From Sphingomonas sp. (GTDB lineage Bacteria > Pseudomonadota > Alphaproteobacteria > Sphingomonadales > Sphingomonadaceae): DNA of 46,811 bases. The stretch covers positions 1 through 46,811 of the forward strand of contig JAKFUZ010000021.1 of NCBI GenBank assembly GCA_021732445.1, in the 5' to 3' direction. The position numbers and the translations under genes were made by a program. The notes beneath the pieces were generated by a model that saw only the letters and a list, made by a program, of their open reading frames with translations, searched no databases and was not told the DNA's origin. Positions 17,701-27,990 of this stretch are shown piece after piece. The first letter of the stretch is position 1; each line of letters starts with the position of its first letter.

Positions 17701-18568
17701 ATGCCCAAGCCTCCAGCGTCTGCCATAGCGGACCAAATCCATTGGTGCTGTCGAACGCGATGGCCTGAACGCCCTTATGCTCCCACAGCGCTTTGGCGGC
17801 CTCGCTCTCGCCGTCCTGAAAAGCGTAGAGCCGATTGCGCGTGCCGGCCTGGAGGTTGAGTGCTTCGAGCAGATATTGCACCGGCGGGTCTTCAGCCGTG
17901 TAACCGACGAAGACGATCTGGAAGCGCCCCAACAGCGATTGGATGAAGCGCGTGGCCCAGCCATCGGACAGATAGGCGCGGCCGAAATCCGCGCTGGAGA
18001 CGACGAACTCGTCGTCTGCGGGGCATTTGTATGCTGGATCGACCCTACCGTGGAGATGGACGATTCCTCGAAATTCTGTGTCGCTGCGCGGATCGGGCAA
18101 TCGGGGCGGTCCGGAACAGGGCAATTGGGGATCGCAGGCTTCGAAGAGCAAATCGAAGTTCGTCGTCACGAGCCGGGTCACACCGGCGCGCGAGGTGGCT
18201 AGAGCCAATAATGTGCGATGTGCGCCCAGACCGGCGCCTTCCGCAGGCGTGATCGCTTCGGCGACAGCGGCGCGGACGTCCGCCACCTCAAATTCGCGTT
18301 CGAGCAGACCGAAGACCCGATCGGTCGCGAGGAGGCCGCCCACGCCGGCCATGCGCCCCATCTGAAGGGCTTTGTCGAGCAGGGCACGCGCGGGACTATC
18401 CAGTGCGGCGCCCAGGATATCGATCACGTTCCGGCCCAGCTTCTCGAAGTTGGGAAGCCCGGCCTCGTGTTGGGAGACGCCCGCACCGCAAAAGAAGATG
18501 ACATCGCCCGCATCGCGCGCGACCAACAACTCGTCCGGAATAGAGGGGCCGTTGGGAATGAACTGCAT
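14771..18568 (-). CDS. Large SIR2-domain protein, candidate anti-phage NADase
   Basis: 1265 residues. Residues about 15-300 form a SIR2-like NAD-binding domain: FFCGAGVSQ (GAGVS at 28-32), LVTTNFDLLFE (Asn137, Asp139), IVHLHGRVD (His173) and IVFVGYTAEDPPVQYLLEAL. The Asn and His match positions required for NAD+ hydrolysis in defence sirtuins. The remaining 950 residues show no enzymatic motif and look like a long alpha-helical, Trp/Leu-rich sensor region, possibly HEAT-like. Architecture and size fit DSR-type and related single-gene abortive-infection systems, in which infection triggers NAD+ depletion. It sits alone in the cargo zone of the mobile island, flanked by non-coding sequence. The specific subtype cannot be settled by eye; a non-defensive SIR2/STALD protein is the main alternative. 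The ATG at 18568 lacks a strong ribosome binding site. Confidence 0.85.
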   Translation of the reverse strand: MQFIPNGPSIPDELLVARDAGDVIFFCGAGVSQHEAGLPNFEKLGRNVIDILGAALDSPARALLDKALQMGRMAGVGGLLATDRVFGLLEREFEVADVRAAVAEAITPAEGAGLGAHRTLLALATSRAGVTRLVTTNFDLLFEACDPQLPCSGPPRLPDPRSDTEFRGIVHLHGRVDPAYKCPADDEFVVSSADFGRAYLSDGWATRFIQSLLGRFQIVFVGYTAEDPPVQYLLEALNLQAGTRNRLYAFQDGESEAAKALWEHKGVQAIAFDSTNGFGPLWQTLEAWASRAHDVDGWYNALLAKASAGPQALGSHLRGQVAEVMSTREGARRFATADVPLDARWLLAFDPVHRFANPDKIDPYVEESEQFDPFGALGFGSDPIPDADAADDYDRNRKIPAEALDVFALNRTDLEDAGDGTMAVLRGTNANLNAPLPPRLNSLGIWLQRIAHQPIALWWVGHQAALHQEVIRSIESWLRQDRERFPEAIRRQWRWLIAARADVRPDPDMVRYEIAARVEQDGWSASLVRAYIDLYKPQLTATKAYGVRHPLFWDEPPEKLIHVDVEYPRPHDVLEIPPKHLGYAVGLLRAHLELAVSLEREVTGDDLIHFEHTRADDDGPPLGNNEYGIRCPIVILQGLMLRLHAADPVAARSEVLRWSVADPYVFARLRIWAAANRLIEPTDGAAALLGFTDELFWTTHHERDLLFAIRDLWPDLTTPSRTAIEQRLLTTTYPWTAEVRGGASRAEAHYRLSRLHWLSTHGVTFSFDVTAEMARLQPSDPEWTPQIGDHVADSRAPEVYSVVTDTAPDAILDTPIPEILTAAHAASGRAEFFDPVERAPFRGLSEQRPLRALAALTFVARSGDVPIAAWSAFLYSDARLTDSTRMITLIGGRLCKLPPALLQTIATPASEWMQRISHRLYGDAASTLPTLWERIVAALALGGEGRPHRANESWADDALNAPVGRLTRLLMNDPMKADRQVGGGFPDIWKVRADQLLALRGDQRRHALVMLGNQYNWLFNVDPAWTEAALLSVIDADDADGDALWDGILWAARMPSPALFQRIKTGLITRAGMTDQRRKSNEIIAGMLLSGWGGQAEAPEPERLITDVELREVLIHADDELRGQLLWHLGHWSNNVQTRWPERLIPFLRTVWPKQRALRNPSVSARLVDLALGSGDKMPAVVEIILRRLVPARSTSMHMMLATSNNSPHPAHQHPKALLDLLWAVLGEDPQQWPYKIEDTLALLSDDPETASDPRLSELRRRRQR

Positions 18569-18990
18569 AGGGTCATTACAGCGCTGGAGCGATCGCAGTC
18601 CACCGATCTTCAGATCAATTCTGAGATTGCGTCCCGCAAAGTCTCCCCGCCGTGGCTACGGTCGCTTTCTGCGAAAGCTGCCGCTCGTCTGCTTTCTATG
18701 AATGACCTGCGTTGGTCGACTGCTGCCGAAAGCGCGATGGAGGTGTCTTGGGACATTCTTGCCGATCGCCACGTTCATCGGGGATGGCTGGTTGTGCCGA
18801 CACCAGCCGTTCCTGGAACGGCTCAGATAGCCACCGCGACGGTTGGTTCTGGGCCGCTCGCTGACCGCCAACGTTTAGGCCAACCAGAGCGTTGTGTTGC
18901 CCCTGGTTGGCTCAAAGCCGATGACAAGATGCGAGGAACCACTCATGATTCGCCAAGCGCGCGGCCTTTACTGTATGAGATACAACGCCG
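18569..18990. other. Gap between the SIR2 gene and the reductase cluster
   Basis: 422 bp holding the SIR2 promoter region and the 3' flank of the aldo/keto reductase operon. I see no gene or clear terminator. A 12-mer CGTTGGTCGACT here recurs near 23226 on the other side of the reductase/LysR cargo. Confidence 0.4.
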
Positions 18991-21733
<2,743 letters not shown>

Positions 21734-21741
<8 letters not shown>

Positions 21742-22069
21742 GGGCGTCCACCTCATTGAAAACGTCACGAATGATTGCGAGAGCTGAACTCGCGGTCGGC
21801 CAGCCGGAATAGAAGGCGAGATGCGTCACGGTTTCGATGATTTCTTCGCGCGCGACACCGTTCTCGAGAGCTTTTTTCAGATGAAATGACAGTTCGTTGC
21901 AGCGGTAGAGCGAAATAAGGCTGGCGACCGTCGCAAGGCTTCGGTCGCGCGGAGAGAGGCCGGGCCGTCGCCAGACATCGTCGAACAGAACGGTGTCGCT
22001 GATCGCGGTGAGCTTCGGCGCGATGTCGCCCCAGGGCGCTCGCATCGGCTTGTTATCGTCGTCGGACAT
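21734..22069 (-). CDS. Carboxymuconolactone decarboxylase family protein
   Basis: 111 residues of the CMD/AhpD-like all-helical fold: SPRDRSLATVASLISLYRCN and ELSFHLKKALENGVAREEI then THLAFYSGWPTASSAL. The family's second helix contains the EL-x-x-H motif seen here. Members are either gamma-carboxymuconolactone decarboxylases or peroxidase-like proteins with a CxxC pair; only one Cys (YRCN) is present, so the peroxidase activity is unlikely. The ATG at 22069 has GGAG nine bases upstream. It is first in the cluster and divergent from the LysR gene across a 92-bp promoter region. Confidence 0.85.
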
Positions 22070-22116
22070 CGTCGCACGCTCCTTGCGATCACGATCTAGG
22101 CTTTCGCGTGCGCGGC

Positions 22117-22133
22117 GATTAGAGCGTATAATC
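22117..22133. promoter_or_regulatory. LysR-type operator (T-N11-A) in a divergent promoter
   Basis: GATTA and TAATC arms are separated by seven bases and contain the T-N11-A pattern expected for LysR regulators. It lies between the CMD-SDR-AKR cluster and the lysR gene, where self-regulation and control of the divergent cluster are typical. The plus strand also reads TATAAT here, a possible -10 box. Confidence 0.6.
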
Positions 22134-22161
22134 TGGAAGCCGCTTTGAATTGAACTCAACA

Positions 22162-23082
22162 ATGGCCCGGAACAATTTCAACGATCTGCTCGCCTTCCGT
22201 GCCGTCGCGGTCGAGAGAAGCTTCACGCGCGCCGCAGCACAGATGGGCGTATCGACCTCTGCGCTCAGCCATGCGGTGCGCGGGTTGGAAGAGCGACTCG
22301 GTATCCGCTTGCTCAACCGCACGACGCGCACGGTTGTACCGACGGAAGCCGGGGAGCGCTTGCTGCAGACGGTGAGGACATTGTTCGATGGCGTCGAGGC
22401 CGAACTGGCAAGCCTCGGGGAGCTACGCGACAGGCCGGCCGGCAACATCCGTATCACCACCAGCGCTCATGCGGCGAAGACCATCCTGGAACCGGCGTTG
22501 ATTCCGCTGCTGGCGGAATATCCCGATCTCAAGGTGGAACTCAGCGCGGACGCGGGCTTTGTCGACATCGTCGCTGAACGTTTCGACGCCGGCGTTCGGC
22601 TGGGCGAGACGATTGCGCAGGACATGATCGCGGTGCGCATCGGACCGGACATGCGGATGGCGGCTGCGGGATCGCCAGCCTATTTTGCCCGGCATCCCCC
22701 GCCAGTGGTGCCACACGATCTCGGCCGCCATAATTGCATCAACCTTCGCTTCCCGACCTATGGCGGCCTCTACGCCTGGGAATTCGAGAAGGATGGTCGC
22801 GCGCTCAACGTGCGGGTTGACGGGCAATTGACCGTCAACGATACAACGCTTGCGCTTCAAGCAGCGATGAATGGCCTCGGCATCGCTTACGTGACTGACG
22901 ACCAGGTGTTGCCGCTGATCGCCGCAGGTCGGCTCGTCCGCGTCCTCGAGGATTGGTGTCCACCCTTTCCGGGCTACCACCTCTACTATCCAAGCCGGCG
23001 CCAGCATTCACCGGGATTCGCCGTCCTCATCGAGGCGCTTCGCTATCGTGACCAGAACGCGACACGACATCTACAGAAATAG
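22162..23082 (+). CDS. LysR family transcriptional regulator
   Basis: 306 residues. The N-terminal winged helix-turn-helix is evident: FNDLLAFRAVAVERSFTRAA, then VSTSALSHAVRGLEERLGI and LNRTTRTVVPTEAGERLL. The C-terminal effector domain (SADAGFVDIVAERFDAGVRL; GQLTVNDTTLALQAAMNGLG; GIAYVTDDQVLPLI) places it with the CrgA/AaeR/YhjC-like group. The start ATG at 22162 (MARNNF) is preferred to the in-frame TTG at 22150. It is transcribed away from the CMD-SDR-AKR-AKR cluster and probably controls it in response to a small aromatic or carbonyl effector (inference from arrangement). Confidence 0.92.
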   Translation: MARNNFNDLLAFRAVAVERSFTRAAAQMGVSTSALSHAVRGLEERLGIRLLNRTTRTVVPTEAGERLLQTVRTLFDGVEAELASLGELRDRPAGNIRITTSAHAAKTILEPALIPLLAEYPDLKVELSADAGFVDIVAERFDAGVRLGETIAQDMIAVRIGPDMRMAAAGSPAYFARHPPPVVPHDLGRHNCINLRFPTYGGLYAWEFEKDGRALNVRVDGQLTVNDTTLALQAAMNGLGIAYVTDDQVLPLIAAGRLVRVLEDWCPPFPGYHLYYPSRRQHSPGFAVLIEALRYRDQNATRHLQK

Positions 23083-23349
23083 TGTGAACCGGCGGAGGCT
23101 TTGGGATTGCAGATCGGACCGCTTTATGGGGACCGTTGAGGCATGTTGCGATCCGAAGGCTGCTATTCGACGATTGGCAGATCTCGGGCAACCCGCCGTT
23201 CCCACATCGGCCGCTGAACGGCGTACGTTGGTCGACTTCGGTCAGTTATCGATATGCCTCTATAAAGGCAGCATACTCATCAATACTGACTGAAACCTGC
23301 CAGAAGGGAATCGGCCCAGTTCACCTCGTTGCCCGAAGAGCACGGGATC
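23083..23349. other. Gap at the right side of the reductase cargo
   Basis: 267 bp with no gene. It contains a copy of the 12-mer CGTTGGTCGACT also present near 18710. No terminator for lysR is obvious. Confidence 0.35.
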
Positions 23350-24276
23350 TTACTCAAATCGCCAAACAGGAATTCCCATCTTGCGGGCTTTGTCGAACAG
23401 ATTCTCCTGGATGCCGCCGCCGGGGAACAGGATGATGCCGACCGGAAGGGTCGCGAGCACGACATCGTTGCGCTTGAACGGCGCCGATGATTTGCTGTGC
23501 TTCACGAAGTCCGGCGCGAACGGGATTTGCGGGACAGTGCGCTGATCGGCCCAGAGCGATGCGATCTTTTCGGCCCCGGTCTTCGATCCGCCATGCATCA
23601 GGATCATCGTCGGATGCTTTGCGAGCACGCTATCGAGCACCGACCAGATGGTGCGGTGATCGTTATAGCTGGCGCCTCCGGAGAGATAGACCCGTTCCCC
23701 CGGCGGGATCAGTACCTGGCTTTCGGCCCAGCGGCGCGCGTTGATGAAATCCCGGCTGTCGACGATGCTGGCGGTAAGCGCCTTGCGGTTCGCCATCGAT
23801 CCCGATCGCGGCATCCAGGGTTTGCGTAGGTGGGTGCGGAACTGGTCGGCGAACGCCTCGCGGAAGGCTTCCATCGCATCGCGGCGCTCGATCATCGTGC
23901 GGCCTTCGGCGATCGCCGTTTCAAGTTCGACCGATCCAACCTCACTGCCATCCTGCTCGCGCTGGAGTCGCCTCTGCGCCAACTCGTTGCGATCGAGCTC
24001 GCGTTCGATCCGTTCGCCTGCCCGGTGGAACACATTGGTGAAGCCCCAGAGCAAATCTTCGAGATCGGGTTCGAGCCGGGTATCAGCCAGACAGGCGGCC
24101 ATCGCGTCAAAGGTGTCGGCGGCTGCGGCCTCGACCAGACGGCCTTCGGGTAATGGTCTCGGGTCGGCCTCGTCCTCGAAGGGTCTGCGCCCATACAGTT
24201 CAAGTTCCTGGAGGAGGTGGGAGAGAGAGGATTCCTCGTGCTCGGGTTCGTCGGGACGTTCGGGGTCGGTTGTCAT
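23350..24276 (-). CDS. DUF2493 (SLOG superfamily, YspA/cpYpsA-related) protein
   Basis: 308 residues. The acidic N-terminal half (ERPDEPEHEESSLSHLLQEL) is followed by a helical part and then a C-terminal Rossmannoid SLOG domain: GERVYLSGGASYNDHRTIWS, TMILMHGGSKTGAEKIASLW, FKRNDVVLATLPVGIILFPG and GGGIQENLFDKARKMGIPVW. The GGS and PGGG turns are the expected nucleotide-binding loops. DUF2493 proteins are standard residents of sphingomonad plasmids and integrative elements, next to Toprim, ParB-like and DUF932 genes as here. The ligand is unknown; SLOG domains bind nucleotides such as ADP-ribose or signalling molecules. Confidence 0.9.
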   Translation of the reverse strand: MTTDPERPDEPEHEESSLSHLLQELELYGRRPFEDEADPRPLPEGRLVEAAAADTFDAMAACLADTRLEPDLEDLLWGFTNVFHRAGERIERELDRNELAQRRLQREQDGSEVGSVELETAIAEGRTMIERRDAMEAFREAFADQFRTHLRKPWMPRSGSMANRKALTASIVDSRDFINARRWAESQVLIPPGERVYLSGGASYNDHRTIWSVLDSVLAKHPTMILMHGGSKTGAEKIASLWADQRTVPQIPFAPDFVKHSKSSAPFKRNDVVLATLPVGIILFPGGGIQENLFDKARKMGIPVWRFE

Positions 24277-24636
24277 GGTGGTCGCCTCGTCGTTTGACCG
24301 CGCCTCTCGCGGCCTTCGTGGCGACGACAGGACGGCGGGCGGACCGGGCGCGCACGCCCGAGCGAAGCGGTCGCGCGCGACAGCGCTCGACGGGGGCCGA
24401 AGCGCAGCGGAGGACGGCGAAGCGCGACTATTTTGGTTCGCGATGCAAAGCGGATCCCGAAGGGGACGCGGCGGAAAATAGTCGCGGCGCAGCCGTTGCG
24501 CGGCAGGCCCGCCTGCCGTTCCAGTCGCCCTCTCAAGAAGGCCGACAGGCGCGGCTCTTGGTCGACGGCGTGGCAGTCTCGGACTGAGCCCGGACGTTGC
24601 GAAGAGGCCGCTGCTAGCCCCTCGCTCTTCTCGGCC
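24277..24636. other. Structured non-coding interval between DUF2493 and Toprim genes
   Basis: 360 bp without a credible gene but rich in hairpins: a 12-bp perfect inverted repeat at 24423-24486, a tight hairpin CGGCAGG-CCCG-CCTGCCG at 24501-24518, and a stem GAGGCCG / CGGCCTC (24604-24638) overlapping the Toprim stop, which may act as its terminator. Confidence 0.55.
24423..24486. repeat. 12-bp perfect inverted repeat enclosing 40 nt
   Basis: CGCGACTATTTT (24423-24434) and AAAATAGTCGCG (24475-24486) are exact reverse complements. The AT-containing arms stand out from the GC-rich surroundings. It is not followed by a U-tract on either strand. Confidence 0.9.
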
Positions 24637-25680
24637 TCAACCTGGGGACGGGAGAAAGCGTGCGGCATCTTCGGGGAGGAACTGGCCAGCAAGATGTGCG
24701 CGAAGCCGCTCGAGACCCAACAGCCGAAGGTCGGCATTGAAATCGTCAAGCTGGGGTTCGAGCACGATCATCGTGATGCCGGCGGCATGGGTGCGTTCGG
24801 TCAATTTCGTCACGGCATGGGCGCCGGCCGGATCATCGTCGCGCGCGACATAGAGGCGTTGCAACTCCGGCGCGAAGGCAGTCGCCGCGAGATGAGGGGC
24901 GGAAAGACCCGCGATCATCGCCAATGCAGGGACCGCCCCGCGCAGTGACAGAATCGTCTCGATGCCTTCGCCGGCAACCATCACCGGTCCTGATGTGCCG
25001 AACCGGACGCCGTGTCCGAGCAGGTCGCCCATCGCCCGGCGCGGCGTTGCGACCGGCGCCTTGTCGGTGCCCTTGGCATCTAGCCAAGTGCGATGAACGC
25101 CCGTGGTGGTGCCGTCGAGGTCGGTCACAGCTGCAATCAGTGCGGGAAATGCATGCGATGTATCCGGCGCGTCATCCTCATTCGGGCGATACCAACAACG
25201 TGGATGAAAACGCAGCGAGCGTTCCGATCGCATGCCGGTGATCGCGCGATGGCGAAGGTAGGTCTCGGCGAGGGTGTGGGCGACCGGTTTTGAGGCCGCA
25301 AACAACCGGCGTGCGGCCTTGCGCGATCCTGCTGGGGGTCGAGGGTCGTCCGGGTCGAAGTCCGGCAGCGCACGTGGCAAGGATAGGAAGGTGCGTGCTT
25401 CCTCGATAGTCTCGGCGAGCGCGCGGTGCCCACAATTGAGGCCGATCAGGTCGAGCAGATCGCCATGTTCACCAGTGGCGGCATCGGTCCATTTCCCGGC
25501 CGCGCCCTTGCCATGGTCGTCGCCTTTCAGGCGGACATAGAGACTGCGCCCCGGCGACCCCAGGGCATCGCCGGCAATCCAGTATCGACCTTCGCGCCGG
25601 CCAGCGCCGAGATAGTGGCGACAGACCGCCTCGGCGTTGCGTGCCAGGGCACGCGACAAGTCTGATGCGGGACCAGCCAT
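24637..25680 (-). CDS. Toprim-domain protein (primase-like, DUF7146 type)
   Basis: 347 residues. The N-terminal half has the small DUF7146-like region (AVCRHYLGAGRREGRYWIAG; GKWTDAATGEHGDLLDLIG), and the C-terminal half a Toprim fold: VMVAGEGIETILSLRGAVP with the catalytic Glu, LSAPHLAATAF, and RLYVARDDDPAGAHAV with the Asp cluster. Such proteins are plasmid or phage primase-helicase relatives. I start at the ATG at 25680 because GGAGG lies upstream; the extension to 25941 overlaps the terminator and parB. No separate zinc finger is present, so stand-alone primase activity is uncertain. Confidence 0.88.
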   Translation of the reverse strand: MAGPASDLSRALARNAEAVCRHYLGAGRREGRYWIAGDALGSPGRSLYVRLKGDDHGKGAAGKWTDAATGEHGDLLDLIGLNCGHRALAETIEEARTFLSLPRALPDFDPDDPRPPAGSRKAARRLFAASKPVAHTLAETYLRHRAITGMRSERSLRFHPRCWYRPNEDDAPDTSHAFPALIAAVTDLDGTTTGVHRTWLDAKGTDKAPVATPRRAMGDLLGHGVRFGTSGPVMVAGEGIETILSLRGAVPALAMIAGLSAPHLAATAFAPELQRLYVARDDDPAGAHAVTKLTERTHAAGITMIVLEPQLDDFNADLRLLGLERLRAHLAGQFLPEDAARFLPSPG

Positions 25681-25696
25681 GAAGCACCTCCGCAAT

Positions 25697-25728
25697 AAAA
25701 ATGGGGCCTGCCGCTGCGGACAGGCCCC
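25697..25728 (-). terminator. Rho-independent terminator after the parB-like gene
   Basis: On the minus strand GGGGCCTG pairs with CAGGCCCC around 10 nt and is followed by ATTTTT. It lies between the parB-like stop and the Toprim ribosome binding site, so Toprim may depend on read-through or its own promoter. Confidence 0.85.
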
Positions 25729-25741
25729 GAAGAAACGGCGA

Positions 25742-27868
25742 TTATTCGGCAGCGACCGCGAACGCCTCGTCGGCGTCCAGACCATGCTGATCATCGGTCG
25801 TCTCGGCGTCCACAGCCTGTTCGCCGTCATTTGCCGCCGCCGGTTCGAGTGCCGGTGTGCGCAGCGGTTCGGCGAGCCAGCCGCTGCCGGCGAGGAGCCC
25901 TTCAGCGGCCTCCGCCATCTCCGGCTTCTTGAGACCGGCAAGGCGCCCCGCCACCTCTCCGCCCCTGGCTTCCTCGACCGCCGACAGGATGCGCGGCTTG
26001 GTCACCCGGCCGAGATAATTGCCCATCGTGGCGGTCCATCCGGCCGCGACCATGTCGAGGTTCGCCGCACGGGCGAGGATGTGCGAATGCTCGATGCGGC
26101 CCGCGGCTGTGCGCGCCGACACCCGGCCCTCATTGTAACGGTTGGCCGGTTCCCACACCGCATTGATGCCGAACGCAGCGCAGTGGGCGAATAGAGCCGC
26201 CTGCTCATCGGCATCGAAGGCGATCAAGGCCTCCCATAAATCGGCGGGCGCATCCGGCAGGCGTTCGGACCAGTTCTCATGCCGCTGGTCGATAGCCTTG
26301 GCCGACACGCTGTCGTTGAGACCCGGCGCATGGACGCCAAGGCCGCCGCCGCGGACCGACACCTGCATGCAGCTGTTCTCCGCGGCATAGGTGTAGAAGG
26401 TGTCGAGCACGAGCGCGTGGAGCACCGCAGCGAACGCAATCTGCGGACTCGTCGCCAGGGCATCGCGCAAGGCGAGCGTCCGGTGCGTGGTGAGCTCGGT
26501 CACCAGCCGGTCGGGAAGCGGACGCAGCATGTCGTCCTGCTCGTCCTCATCCTCGGGCTCCGACGCCGTACCCGGTGCGCCGCCGACGCTGATGATCGGC
26601 CCTGCCGCATCATCGCCGATGTCGGTACCGTCGTCGCGTTCGTCAGCGGGACGGTCTCCGTCATCAGCTTCCACCGGCTCTTCGACGGGCTCATCCTCGG
26701 GGCGCACGAAACCACGCTCTATATGGAGTGATCCATCGACGTCGATGCTGACGAACGCCCCTGCGCGCGCCACCTCGGCGGGGTCATAGACCAGAAGCGG
26801 CGACACGATCGCGGCGATCTCGACGTCGATCGCGTTGACGCGGGCCGTCACATCGTCCGGGATGTCATCGGCCCCGGACCATTGGTCCTCGAGGCGGTCG
26901 GCTTCCTCGCGGAGCGCCTCCAGACGGACTTCGCCCTCATCGCTGACCGGCGGCTGCTCACCATCGATCTCACGCAGACCATCGTCATAGGTGTAGGGAA
27001 AGTCGACCGCGACGGCGACCCACTTCCAGCCTTCCTCGCCGATCCGGGCGCCTTCGGCCTGGAGCTTCTCGTCGACCAGTCGGTCGAGCAGCGTGACATC
27101 CTGCAGCCAGCCGCCATCATCGGCCTCGAACAGATCACGCAGCACATAGCCGCCGGCAGCGACATAGGCGTCGAGCGTGACGAAGTGAACGCGCTTGTCG
27201 GAGGCGCGCACCTTATCCTCGGTCAGCCGCGAACGGATGAACCAGGGTTGTTTGTTGTGGCTCGACTGTAGCAAATCCCAGACTTGTTCCTGACGCGCAT
27301 GGTCCTCCGACACCGAGAAGGCCATCAACTGCTCCAGGGTCATGCCGTCCTCGGCATAGACGTCGTGCAGTTTCGGGGAGACCGAGGCGAGCTTCAGCCG
27401 CTGCTTGACGACGGCGGGCGTCACCATGAACGTCGCGGCGATGGTCTCGATGTCGGTGCCCTGCTGGGCAAGCTGCTGCATCGCCCGGAACTGATCGAGC
27501 GGATGGAGCGCCTCGCGATGCGTGTTTTCGGCGAGCGAATCCTCTTCCGCCGAGATCACGTCGTCGTCGCGCACGATGCACGGCACCGACTCGGTCTTGG
27601 TCATCCGGCGCTGCTTGACGAGCATCTGGAGCGCCCTGAAGCGGCGTCCGCCGGCCGGAACCTCGTAGATGCCGGTCTCGGCACCGCCCGCATCGCGTTG
27701 CGCACGCACGGTGAGGCTCTGGAGCAGGCCGCGGCGGGCAATGTCGGCGGCGAGCGTGTCGAGCGAGACCCCCGCCTTGACGCGCCGGACATTGGCCTGG
27801 CTGAGCACCAGCTGGTTGAACGGGATGTCCCGCGAACCGCTGAGGCTGATTTTGACGATCTTGGTCAT
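25742..27868 (-). CDS. ParB/RepB/Spo0J-like protein with long C-terminal extension
   Basis: 708 residues. The N-terminal ParB nuclease-like domain is clear: FNQLVLSQANVRR, VSLDTLAADIARRGLLQSL, YEVPAGGRRFRALQML, and box SLAENTHREALHPLDQFRAM, followed by a helix-turn-helix IETIAATFMVTPAVVKQRL. The remaining 450 residues include a very acidic linker around residues 395-465 and a C-terminal helical region. Canonical chromosomal ParB is about 300 residues, so this is the long plasmid/ICE type, whose role (stabilization or regulation) is not firmly known and which has no ParA beside it. Start: the ATG at 27868 has GGAG at correct spacing; another ATG two codons earlier is too close. It has a structured leader. 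Confidence 0.9.
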   Translation of the reverse strand: MTKIVKISLSGSRDIPFNQLVLSQANVRRVKAGVSLDTLAADIARRGLLQSLTVRAQRDAGGAETGIYEVPAGGRRFRALQMLVKQRRMTKTESVPCIVRDDDVISAEEDSLAENTHREALHPLDQFRAMQQLAQQGTDIETIAATFMVTPAVVKQRLKLASVSPKLHDVYAEDGMTLEQLMAFSVSEDHARQEQVWDLLQSSHNKQPWFIRSRLTEDKVRASDKRVHFVTLDAYVAAGGYVLRDLFEADDGGWLQDVTLLDRLVDEKLQAEGARIGEEGWKWVAVAVDFPYTYDDGLREIDGEQPPVSDEGEVRLEALREEADRLEDQWSGADDIPDDVTARVNAIDVEIAAIVSPLLVYDPAEVARAGAFVSIDVDGSLHIERGFVRPEDEPVEEPVEADDGDRPADERDDGTDIGDDAAGPIISVGGAPGTASEPEDEDEQDDMLRPLPDRLVTELTTHRTLALRDALATSPQIAFAAVLHALVLDTFYTYAAENSCMQVSVRGGGLGVHAPGLNDSVSAKAIDQRHENWSERLPDAPADLWEALIAFDADEQAALFAHCAAFGINAVWEPANRYNEGRVSARTAAGRIEHSHILARAANLDMVAAGWTATMGNYLGRVTKPRILSAVEEARGGEVAGRLAGLKKPEMAEAAEGLLAGSGWLAEPLRTPALEPAAANDGEQAVDAETTDDQHGLDADEAFAVAAE

Positions 27869-27881
27869 GGTCATTCTCCAT

Positions 27882-27922
27882 GACGGGCGGCCGAGAAACT
27901 CTCTCTCGACCTCCAACCCGTC
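27882..27922 (-). promoter_or_regulatory. Two-tier stem-loop leader of the parB-like gene
   Basis: On the minus strand the outer stem GACGGG / CCCGTC encloses an inner stem GGTCGAGA / TCTCGGCC (one G-U pair) with a 7-nt loop GAGAGTT. The outer stem ends three bases before the Shine-Dalgarno GGAG. Sequence and layout closely match the leader at 29204-29242. Confidence 0.7.
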
Positions 27923-27990
27923 ATGAAGGCGGCGCAGCCCTCTTCCTCTAGGGAGAGAGAGCCACGCCGCCGACCAGACCGGGAGTTCGC

